A stretch of DNA of 64,000 nucleotides from Montifringilla adamsi (taxonomy: Eukaryota; Chordata; Aves; Passeriformes; Passeridae). A program made the position numbers and the translations under genes. The notes beneath the pieces are model-generated. The model saw nothing but the letters and a program-made list of their open reading frames with translations. It was not told where the DNA came from and searched no databases. Location of the stretch: positions 1,210,955 through 1,274,954 of the forward strand of contig JAGGNK010011003.1 of the NCBI GenBank assembly GCA_017590115.1, in the 5' to 3' direction. How positions within the stretch are numbered: position 1 is the stretch's first letter; every line of letters starts with the position of its first letter. This document shows, piece by piece, positions 26,201 through 38,200 of the stretch.

Positions 26201-29200
26201 ATTCTGAGAACAGAAGTCACTAGGGCAGGTGTGTCCCCGTCCCATCCTCAGGCACAGGGTAGTTCTTTGATGGGGCTTGGAGCAACCTGGGATAGATGGA
26301 AGGTGTCCCTGTCCACAGCAGGGACTGGAACTGGATGAGCTTTAAGGTTCCTTCCAACTCAAACCATTCTGGGATTCTTTCCTGGCTACTTTTCCCCCAT
26401 ATCAACTCCCAGTATTTCTGTAACTTGATCTTGCAGGATCACAGCTGGCAGTGGCACAGGTCAAACACCTTCAAAGCTCCGCACGAACATTAAATAATTA
26501 AATGGGAGCTGTTGCAGCAAAGTTAAAATGCGCTGACTGCAATGGGCAGCAGCCCAAGGCAATCTCCCAATCACATCCCAAAACCCTGGTCCCCATGGAC
26601 TGTCTACAACATCCTGAAGCTTCAGGATAAGCCTCTGCTGTGCTGTGGCATTTGAGGTGTTTTCCTCACTGCAGCAGTTTCCAGATGTTTCCCAGGGAAG
26701 GAGCTGGGTGCTGTCCTTACTATAAAGGTTCTGTCAACTGGGAACATCACCCTAAGTGTCCCCATTTTCCCACTAACAGATCAGCCCAGGCTAGCAGGAG
26801 GGAAAAGCAGGAGCTGCAGGACTGATAAAGCGACAGACAAGTCACCCTGGTGGGTGCCACCATCCTGCTGCACCAGGGCTGGCTCGGAAGGAGGGCTGGC
26901 AACAACACGTTGCTAAAAAGCTGCTGTGCACCATCTGCCCCAGACCCTAATCCCTGCCCTGGCCCTGGGGAATGCTTGAAAAAGGCAGATATGGCTTTGT
27001 GGGGCACTGGGAAAGCATTCCTGAAGAACTGACACTGATTTGGGGGCCTTTGTGCACGGAAGCCAGTGGGACAGTGACAGGATAAATCAGGGCAGACAAT
27101 GCCAGGGCGTGATGCTGCGCTGGCACCTGCAGCCCTTCAGCCCCGCTGGATCCTACGGAGCTGCAGAGAGGGATAAGGCCCAGGCCTGCCTGACTCAGCT
27201 GGGTCACCCAGCTCTGGGAGCTGCATCCCAGCTGCAGCAGCCTGCCAGTGCCCTGCACAGACACCCGTCACTGCCAGTGCCCTGCACAGACCTGTCACTG
27301 CCAGTGCCCTGCACACACACCCGTCACTGCCAGTGCCCTGCACACACACCTGTCACTGCCAGTGCCCTGCAAAGACCTGTCACTGCCAGTGCCCTGCACA
27401 CACCTGTCACTGCCAGTGCCCTGCAAAGACCTGTCACTGCCAGTGCCCTGCACACACCTGTCACTGCTCCTGACAGGTTCTCCCCTGTGCCTTCCCACAC
27501 ATTCAGCAAGACTCCCCGAGCACAGAGGAGCTGTTACCAGGTTCCTTGGCTTTGTTCCTCTCGGCCTCGGTGCTGATCCTGTCCATCTCCATGGCCCCTG
27601 TCAGCTGCTTCACCGTCTCCAGCATCTCCCTGCGCTGCTCCTCCTGGGCCTGGTTGTCCAGCAGCAGCTCCTTGCTGCTGCTGCCCCGGAGGAAGGTGTT
27701 GGGCCGGGACAGGGAAGGTGGCAGAGGTTTGTCGTTCTTCTCCCTGCCCGTGCTCCCACGACTGCCAAACAAAAACCCGCTCAGAGGTGAGGAAAGGGAC
27801 TCGAGGGCTTCACTGCCCTCGAGGAAAAAAACACACCCCAAGCCCTGCAGGATTGTTCACTCCACTTCTTACAGCTGTACCCACAGCCAAAATTAACTCA
27901 ATTTCAGGGATGCACAAACAGAAATACCCAGAGTGGAGAGGAACAGCCAATGCTTTCTAGAGAACATATGGAAAAGCAATGCTCTACAGCACCCATTTTA
28001 TACATGGAATAGTGAATCTTATAACACATGTACTCTGTTTCCCTTTGAAATGGTGTGAGAGCTTTAGATTAGATGTAAGTGTGTGCAGGGCCAGGGGTTG
28101 GATTTGATCCCTGTGGGTCCTTTCCAGCTCAGGACATCCCATGACTCTGTGAACCCCACCCAAACCTACTCTTCAGCAGCAAAGCCGAGGGTGAGGGTCC
28201 ATCCTGACTTACCCATCTCGCTTGCCTTGGCTCCACCACTGCTGCCCTTCCCCCAGCTGCCCAACTGGGCTTTAGGCACGAGCTGAATCTTCTCATCTAT
28301 TGTGGGCTGTAAAACACACCAGGACGTACAATTACAAGGGCAAATCGTGCAGTGTAAAAATAAATGGGAGATTTTCTGGCAAAAAATCTCCCTTGTGAAC
28401 ACCAAAATACACTTCACATATTTCTGGAAGACTGAAGTGTGGCCCGAGACAGGGGACACGAACAACAAAGGGCATCACAAAGAGTCTCTTCCAAATGTCA
28501 GTGAGAGACATTCACAGTGAGCAGGAGCTTCTTTATATTGGGAATTCTGAAGCTCAGGAAAGTGGAAAAGCTCAGTATATCCAGATTTGAAAGAAGTTCA
28601 GTTTGTTAGTGATGTGTAAGCCAGTTTCACTATCCATCAACTCTCCAGTCATGGCTTTGGGGGGACCTGCAGGGCACCAAACAATACAGAGGGCAAAGGA
28701 CGACAACAGGTCACAGAACCTGGAGGAAGAAGTGGTGTCTGGCAAGAAGAGAATATTGATTTTATGATGTTCAGTGTGAGAATTTATTGACAAGAAGGTT
28801 GTGACCTCGCAGATCTCGAGGAAGCTCCTCTCTCCTTCCAAAGCAGCTGCTGGGAAACCAGCTCCATTTGTATGGAACAGAGGAGAAGGGCTTTTCTCAG
28901 GTGAGCTGTAAGCCCAGGCAGGAGGAGGCTGAGCCTCTCCTGCTAATGAAGTTTTGGAGACTGTTTTATGAGTTTCAGAAGGAACAAACTGATTGGATCT
29001 GCACAAAGGCTGCAGTCTGTCCAGGTCCTGCTTTACAGCTCTCCAAGAACCCAGGCACTGAGTGTAAAAATTCAGCCAAGTGACATTAAGTGGGACAAGG
29101 GAATATTTAGCAGTCAGTGACTTATGCAAAGGTCAGACTTCTCCTTGGCAAGAAAACCCAGAGCTGTTCTGAAGTTCAACAAAGGAGAGATCTCCAGCTT

Positions 29201-32200
29201 GCCCAACCTGCAGCCTGAAAAACTGTCCCAAATTCACCAGTTTAATGGTGAAATAACAGGAAGATGCTCATCTGCAGGATGAACATGAGAGTTTATCACA
29301 TGCTGGGGGATGCGACCATGCCACCAAGTCGAGAAACCTCTAAAGCAGACACAGCTCTTCCCATTCTACTGGAGCATCCTAAGTCTGGAGTGCTGCTGTT
29401 TGTGACACATCAAAAAGGATGTGGCCTCCCTGTTTTATTGAGGAGCAGCATCAGAATAGGGTCTCAAGAACTTGAGGCAGCCAGGTGTTTGAGACTCCCA
29501 GGTGATGTGTTTGAGACCCATGGAACATGGTGCTGTGCTGCATCTCCATATCACACAATACCCTGGCTCACATTTCACCACTGAATAAAATGCAGATTTT
29601 CTGACTGTGAGAGCTTGTGGATTACTAAAAGGACACTGTGAACCTGAGAAATAAAATCTGCACACTCCTTTCCCTCAGGACAAAACAGGAACATCCAGAA
29701 GATAATGCAGCCTGATTTACACACAGTATTAACTCCGAGGATTTAACGTGTCCCAGCCCCAAGTTTTGACCTGCACACACTGTCCTGATCCTTCCTGGAC
29801 TAACAGATGTTTTATTGCCCTGAAGGAGGCTTGTGCTGGCACCTACCTTGGTGATTTTAAGGAACTTGGTGGGGTCCAGCACTCTGCTGTTCTTTGCCCC
29901 CTGCACAGTGTTCCAGCCGCCTTCGTCCACCCGCGGGACACCTGAGGAGGACAAACAGAGCCATGCTCAGCTCAGCTCAGCTCAGCCCAGCCCACTGCTC
30001 TGACAGGCAGGGTCCTGCTTGGGAATGTCCTTTCCTCTGACATGCCACAACCAGCCTGCCTGCCTGGGCTCTCATACAACAGCTCTCGCTCCTTCCAGGG
30101 CTGCTTTTGGAAGGGATGGTTCCTGGCTGGATTTCTCTGCATTCCTGTGGGTGCTGCATGTTCACAAGCTCATGGAAGGAGCAGGTGAGATGAGATGAGA
30201 TGAGATGAGATGAGATGAGATGAGATGAGATGAGATGAGATGAGATGAGAGATGCCTTCCCTGACCAGAGCCTCCCTCATCCCACAATTCCTGCAGCACT
30301 TGGCTGGTCTGACACAGAGCCCCTCAGGCACTCCCATGATTCTCACCTTCTCCTGGTGTCACTTTTAGGATAATTAAAGTCTACATGGATTTTCTTTACA
30401 CCCTGTTTTCAAAGCACTTTCATTTGACAATCCTTAGAGAATTCCCCAATGACTAAAGAATCCCTGAAAATTACTTTCTCCTTGCCCTGCTCTGTCTCAG
30501 TCTTTGTTTTCCCAGTCACTCCAAATTCATTTTCAGTGCCCTGAGGGCCAGGAGCAGTTTAAGGTGATGCCAAGACACCCCCTCACATAAGAGTCAGCAC
30601 CTCATGACTTTAACAACTAAAGACAACATGGTTACTCCTGGAATGAGATGTTTTTCTCTTGAAATGAGACTCTGCAGTGCCTGAGAATGGATGGCTAACT
30701 GACTCCTAAGTAGTAACTTGTTAGAACAGATTTCTGGCAGCCTGTCATAAAATCAAACATGGTTTGCATGAATAGAATGTGTAAACACCGTGGTTGGTTA
30801 TTTTCACCCATGAGATTTGCCCCTGAAAATCCCCACAGCCAATCCATGGCAGATCTGTTCCTTTTCCAGCCTCTGCCATATCAGGCCCCAATTTCCTTTG
30901 CTCATTACACTTAGGAAAAAAACCCCCACAGATTTTTGCTTTTGATGTGGGATTCCCTCTAAGGCCACTGGATGTGAAAAGAGCAGCCAACTTGGCTTTT
31001 ACTTTACCCGGTCTCCTCTTGTCTTTGGTCATGAGTTGTTGCACCTTCCTCTGTTCTTCCTGCTCTTCAATCTTGGCTTCTTTATGGATCTGCTCGATGG
31101 TCTTGGGGCCCTGGTCTGCTCTCCGTGACACCCAGTTGCACTGGGGAAGAAGCAAAAAAACCAAACACGTGCTCAGGAAAACTTCCAGGAGAGCATCAAA
31201 CATGGGGAGTTTGAATATTGGGAACGAGGCCTCATCCTCCCACCCTTGTCATGCCTTAGAGGGGCTGGAGAAAATCCTGTGGAGCTGGGATACATCATGG
31301 ACATGGTTATCCCAGCAGCCGAGAGCAGAGCCTTGTACTCAGGTACAGAGACTGCAGCCAAGACCTGACTGAAATCAGGACATGTTAATCTCCAGCCTGC
31401 ACATTCCCAGCTTCTCTTTCAAGGCTCAGAGGAAAGAGAAGAGCTGCTGTCACTCTGTTTATGACTGATACTCTTTGTGGGAGCCTTTCCTCCAAGCTTG
31501 AGGGAAGAAATGAAAATTAAAAAAAGCAAAAAGTGACTGATTTTAAGTTGAAACACCACTTTGCACTCCAGGAATGGTGATGGCTGACACAGGAATCCTG
31601 CAGAGGAGCAGCTGTCACTCCAAAAACACTTTCCTTGCTTGATGTGTCTTCAGCCATGCAGTGCCCAGACCCCTCCAGCCCTGGAATGACCACACTGTCC
31701 CTTATCTTGCTGCATCTTCATTACAGCTCTTGGTGTAATTATCTACCTGCAGCCAAAATGGTGATTTCAGCCTCCACACAACCCAAACCAGCTCCCCTGG
31801 GGGGGAATTAAAGCTGCTGGGAAGGTTTGTTCCAACCATGGTCACATCTTCACCTGCACAGTGTGGGGACCCTTTGCACCACACGTGTACAGCACCAGGA
31901 CAACATGGAGACATCTCCTGGCTTTGGACAGCCAGACTTGGGGGAGAAGGGGAACAGATCTCCCCCTAACATCCCACTTGAGCTGTGAATCCCTGCTCTT
32001 GCATGAGAGCTTATCCAGCCTGGATATGGAAGGGAACATGACAGACTGGCATGGGAGCTGGGTATGTTCACCTGCAGGACAGAAGGCCCCAGGGCTCAGA
32101 GCCCTTCCAGGGCCTAAAGGGGCTCCAGGAGAGCTGGAGAGGGACTGGGGACAAGGGGGAATGGCCTCCCACTGCTAGAGGGCAGGGTGAGATGGGGTAC

Positions 32201-35200
32201 GGGGAAGGAATTCCTCCCTGTGAGGGTGGGCAGGCCCTGGCACAGGGTGCCCAGAGAAGCTGTGGCTGCCCCGGGATCTCTGGAGGTGTCCAAGGCCAGG
32301 CTGGAGGGGGTTTAGAGCAGCATGGAACAGTGGAAGGTGTCCCTGCCATGGCAGGGCATGGAACAAGATGATCCTTAAGGTCCTTTCCAACCCAGACCAG
32401 TCTGGGCACCATGATTTCACACTTTTACTCACTGGAGCTAGCACCTACCAGCCTTAGGTCTATTACATCCTGAAGCATGAACCGAATCCTTGAGGAGGTT
32501 TTCCTCTCTTTCACAATCTTCTCCATCTGATTAAAATACTGGTCCATGCGGGGCTAGACAAGGAAAACATCATCAGCACGTTGTGGAGGAAAAGGAAAAC
32601 ACTCCCTTGAGTGGCACCCAGCAGGTCCTGCATTCTGGGATTTCTGTGCTAGAAACATCAAGGACTCAGGGCTGCTCCCCAGAGAGGTGAGTGCTGGGTC
32701 TTGTACACTCCTCCAGGATGGATTTGAGGGTGCACAGGGCAGCATGTGCAGGAGATGAGGCACAGCTGTGCAGGCACACACTTTCTCTGGGTTTTTAATT
32801 ACACAAACTGTCTACACCCTCTGCACGTACATAATAAACATTACATCCATTAAAAATCTATCTCAGTCTGAGCTTCCCCTCCTCAAATCAGCTGTGTGCT
32901 TACCTCAGCCCAAGAAAAACTGGCTCAGGGAAAATATGGGTACAAAACCAGCCTAAACACATCATTCCATGGTTTATCCCCCAAGCTGAGCCAGGCGAGA
33001 CTGAGCAGCAGCTCTGGGTCCCTCTGCAGAAACAGTTTAATGGGCTCAGCTGTGGGAAAAAAAACCCCACAAATTCCTCATCTGGATAATCATGATATGG
33101 TGGAATCCCAATAGGTTCACACTAAGACATCAATTTGGATCAGCAGAGAAGCTCCTCTTAGGTCTAAATTTGGCTCACCAAGCTCTAAAAAGCCTTTTTC
33201 TCAAATTAGGGCCTCTGGTTGTTTCAAACAAGAGTTTCAGAGCAGTTTTCTACCATGCTTCCCATTCTCTTCACTAAAAACCAACCAAACCCTTGTCCTT
33301 GTAGTTAAAGAAACAAGAAAAAAATCCATTAAAATTTGTGTCTGGCCTTGCCTTTGAAAGTTCCAGCTCTGGGAGCAAATGTTTCCAAAGTTAGGCATGA
33401 CAGGGAAAATATTTCCAATGGACTTTGTTTAGAAATTTTAATTAAACTATGAATAACAGTTCAGCTTCAATAAAAACACATAATAAAATGTCTACCTCAT
33501 TAAGAAGGATTCTCTCAGTCTTGACAGAAATAACCAAACCCAAAGATGGGACAGAGGCCTCTGGAATTGCTCCCTCGCTCTGTGCCCCACCATGCCCCAG
33601 CTCGAGGGTGCAGAACCAGCAAAGCATCAAAATGTTGGCTTTTACAGTGCTCCAAAAGACCAAAACAGCATCCAGGCCTCGTCCAGCCTGACCTCAGCCT
33701 GGAAGTCAGAACTGGTTTTGCTCCCAAAGCACACGGAGAAACTGAATCCCGCTGGTGCTGCGCTCACAGCACAGGGTGTTTGCCTGGGACTGCTCATAAA
33801 CCACGCTGGTTTGGTCAATGCTCACAGAACAGCCTGGGAAATTCCTTCCCCTAAGGCTCAGCACTGATCCACTGTGATCCCCGAGATCCCTGAGAGGAGA
33901 GGGAACTCCCCGCCCGGGGCAGCTGAACACAATTAGCTCCGTTTGCTTCCAGAGCCCAGTCCCACGGCTTCCTGGCAAAACCCTTGAGTTGCTCATCCCA
34001 AGCCTGGTTTTTGTGAAGGAGCAGCAGACTGTCTGTGCCAAGAGAAGCTCTTGGAGTGCACAGTGCTCTGTGCTACAGACATATTTGCTGGAAAAGGGGG
34101 AGGAGGATGCAGGAGTGCTGCGGCTGCAGAACAGCTGCCACATCCCAGCACATCTGGACACAAAACACAGGCACCCCCGAGGCTCAGGTGGGGGTCTGGA
34201 CTGGTTAATGAGGGTGTTGCAGATTTAACCTGAACAACACATTTCATGGTGGCTTTTGTAGGTAACATAAATTTTCAACTGGAAATAATAATGTTTTGGG
34301 AACTACAAAGGAAGAGGGACATTCGACTTGGAAAAAGGAAATGTTGAGCATTTCTGGGCTGTGTGTTTGGATAAAATCCTTGGAAATAACAACTGGAGAA
34401 CACAGTTGAAAATGATACAGAATCTATTACAGAGCAGGAGCGAGGCCAGGTCATGACGAAACATCCACAGAGGAGTGGATGATTTCCTCATGCCATATGG
34501 AAATTCCTGAAGAAAAAACAAATCAAATAAAAACACCCCACACCCATTTTTCCAGCTCTGCCCAGAGAAGCTCATCCCTCACTCCCATTCCTGCCCCACC
34601 TTTGCCTTCTCAAAGTCCAGGTCCTTGCCAATGGTCGTGAGCAGGCGGCAAAGGCACTCGAGGGACTCCTCGTCGTGGTTTTTCAGCAGCTTCACCACGC
34701 AGTCGTGCATGATGGCCTCTGTCAGCATCTTCAGCTTGAAAAGCTCGCCGATGAATTTGATGTTCCCAATGGATCTCCGCCGGGCTTTGTCCTTGGCCTC
34801 TTCCAGCTCGTCGTGGAGCCGTGTCTTCTCCTCTGGCTGTAAAACAGGAAACAGCTCTGCAAAACCACGTTCCCAGTGCACAGAACTGTTTGAAAGATCC
34901 AGTTTTATGTTCATAGACATTGTTCCCTCTTTTACTCCTAAAGCCCAGAAAGATGCTGGGATAAACCCACTGTCAAGGCAAATATTTTTTATTATCCCCA
35001 GGCACAGTGACAGAATGGAAGTCTCAACTCCAAAATCCCCCCAAATCAACTGCTGTTTCAAAAGGAAATAATTTTCTGAGGAAGCTCTGAGAACTTATGG
35101 AGAAAAACACCACTTACAGTGGTGGCAGCTTCGAGTTCTTTCTGCTTCTTTTCAAAGACATCATCGTCAGCCTTGTCCTTTTCAAATTCCTTCTGGCAGC

Positions 35201-38200
35201 GATTTAACAGCAACTTACGGAAATTTACTGTGCTCCCAGGTTTGTCTGCCATGGGCACTTTCAGCTGGAGTGAGAAGGAAGAAAAACATCAGCAGAAATA
35301 GGGATAAACTCCACAGAGGAAGGGTCATCCATAACAATTTATTTTGCTCTTCATGTCGAGCTGCGTGGCTCTGCAAGGCTGTGAATAAAGCCTCACATCA
35401 GGATTTCCAGTGGAGTTTTACATTGCAGATGTAAAGTCACACTCCAAACTTGGCTGACACCACCTCCACCCGGGGATGAATTACATTTCCATCCATATGA
35501 TCCCTTAAAAACACCCTCTGCTTGAAAACACTCCTGCTCTGTGCTGAAGGCTTAAGCCATATTCCTTCACTGCATGTCATGAAGGACCTGGGGAAAAGGG
35601 GGCTCTTTTGTCCCAAATTCACCATCTGAGAATGATCTGTGCAAAGCCTGGCTCATCCTGGGCTCCCTTGGAACTGACAGACATAGAAAGAGCAGCCATG
35701 GTTGCCCACCCCAGAAATGTCCAAGGCCAGGCTGGACGAGGCTTGGAGCAACCTGGGATAGTGGAAGTTGTCCCTGCCCATGGCAGGGGGTGGAATGAGA
35801 AGAGCTTTAAATTCCCTTTCCTGCCTATACTATTCCATGCTTCTGTGATTCCATGAACTTCCCAAATACGACTCATCTTGCGACCAGGTGGAGCAAGGAG
35901 TCCTCAACTCCCAACAACTGCTCCAAGCAAATCCCTCTGCCTTGGGCATGGCCAAAAAACCAATATTCCACATTTATTATTCCTACTTACACTCAGAAGC
36001 CACCACTTAACTATGTTCTCTGCAGTTTCTGTTGCTGCCCCTCAGCCCAGGGCAGCTCCCGGGCGGCTCTTACCGTCACCAGGCAGCGGCACATGTTGGC
36101 GTAGGCCACAGAGAAGCTGGGCTCGTCGATGGCCTTCTCAAAGACCAGGTCGATGACTCCCTTCAGCCTCTCCTCCGTGTCCACCGTCAGGTCTGTCACC
36201 TGCTTCATCAGCTGGTTGAACATCTGGGGCGTCAGCTTGTTCAAGATGCTTCGTACCTTGCGGAACAGCTCCTGAGGGACAGAAACACTGCAAGCTCAGG
36301 CACGAGTGGGGCAGGTGGATTTCAGGAATGAGGCAGGATGCTCCCCACAGGAGAATGGAGACATCCTGTAAGAATGTCTGGGAAGCTGAGTGACACACCA
36401 CACGTTTCTGGACAGCCCAACTCCAATCCTCACTTGGCTACCAAAGACCAAGACTACAGGGCAGGAGTTCTGGGAACACCCAAATGTGTTTGTCAAGTGC
36501 AACAGAGGCACAAAGCCCTTCCTGTCAGAAATACTCTTCTTTATATCAGTTTAATCCATGAGATATAAATTAATAGGGAGTGGCCTCTGTCTCCTTCAGC
36601 GAGAGGTAATCAACCTCTCCTATAATTCACTTTAAGGTACTTTATTTTTTCCTATCCAGGATGATAATGAGATCAACAATGCCACCATTAGCTCCAAGAA
36701 CAGAATTCCAGTGTCCTTCAAGACCATTCCAACTTATCCTACAAATTACAAGCTTGACCACCAGACAGAAACCTCCTCCCAGAGCAAGTGCCCCATGGAG
36801 GAGAGGAGGGACAGAGGCAGCTTCGGACAGAACCATTGGGCTGGGCAGGACCAACTGAGGGATTTCACAGAGGAACCTCAGTCTTGCTGAGCCAAGGGCT
36901 CTTGGCTGGTGCCTCAGTCTTGCTGAGGATTCAGGGAAGAAATGTGGTCTAAAAGGAGATGAAAACTAAGTTCTGTGCTGGGAATGTAACGCTCTTTGCT
37001 TTAGAACCGAGACAGAAACATTCCAGTAAAACAGCAGTAGGAAAGCAATCCTGGAAGAGAGACAGGAGGTTGTCTGGTGTTCTCTGCTTAATATACAGGA
37101 CTGGCATTTAAACACCAGGTCAAGAATAAACACACAAAAAATACCATCAAGGTAGGGAAAAACTGGGATTCCAACGGGAATTAATTGCCCTTTTTCACTG
37201 TCTGATACAAGAGGGAAGCCAAATTACCACTACCTGGGGCAGCTGCTGCACCCTCAGACCTGCTTAGTCTCTCACCTGGGTTTTGACATTTTCTGGGTCC
37301 TCCGTTTGGTTTTCCCTTTTCAGGCTCGGCTTCCAGGCGTTCTCTGCCTTCTTCAGGTGCACATCCTCCTTCACACACACAGTGATGATCTTCCTGGGCT
37401 CCCTCCTCTGGCCTGGCTGAGATCTCCTCGGTCCAACATTCAACAACTAGGACAAAAACATTCCCTGTTATATCCCACTTTAAGCTCACGCTGGGTAACA
37501 CATCCAGGGCCAACACCAACACCCGCTGACGGCACCACTGACCACCAGCACATCCTGCTGGGACACCAGGAGTCCCTCTGACCCAGCACTGCTCCGGGCT
37601 GCTCCCAGGGAATGTGGAGACACCCAACACATTCCTCTGGGCAGCTCTTCCCAACAGAGAGATGGGATGACTCTGCCTACACAACCTACACAACCCGGTG
37701 GCGCTCCGGGTGCTGGGATTCCAGCAGAACCTGGCAGAACTGACCCCAACTGGCCAAAAGTGCCTCTTGGGATCAGAAACTGCATAACTGTGAGACATCA
37801 CAGCAAGCTGTGGAAGAATTCAGCCCTTACAGGTGTATTTCAAACATGCCATCCCAAGCACTTAGACAATGACAAACTTGCAGCTCTGCCAGAAATGTTA
37901 AGTTTTACTGGAGATTGCTTCCAACAAAGCCATTTTGAGATGGGAATTATGTAAAACACAGTGATGGAGTATCACTGCAGCTGCTACACTTGAAAAATAT
38001 GGATCCTAACAGATATGGACAAACTCTGGGTGGTTTCACAGAAGAAAGGGAATCAGGGTGCTTTGGAACTGCCTAAGCACCTCTGCAATCCTGTGTAATG
38101 TGATGGTCCTCCTGAACAGGCACAAAACCTGCCACTGCTGGGGAGTTTTTCACCAGATGTACAAGGGTAGGGGACAAGACACCCCCAAACCTCCTCTCCA

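Larger units (their letters stand above)
14211..37275. other. Introns of the MIF4G, MA3 and W2 half of EIF4G3
   Basis: Seventeen introns, roughly 0.3 to 2.2 kb each, between the listed exons. Besides the CR1 fragments and the minisatellites listed separately, they hold an A-run at 20070-20092 and a C/T-rich AGCTC pentamer repeat at 29965-29995. Nothing else structured is seen, and no nested gene is supported. Confidence 0.6.

Noticed and set aside
27242..27463. Repeat-spacer appearance suggesting a CRISPR array
   Set aside because: The units are directly contiguous with no unique spacers, and the DNA is vertebrate.
27040..27790. Two plus-strand open frames of about 180 residues and repeated minus-strand frames
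   Set aside because: They come from the minisatellite with units divisible by three and from the antisense of an EIF4G3 exon.
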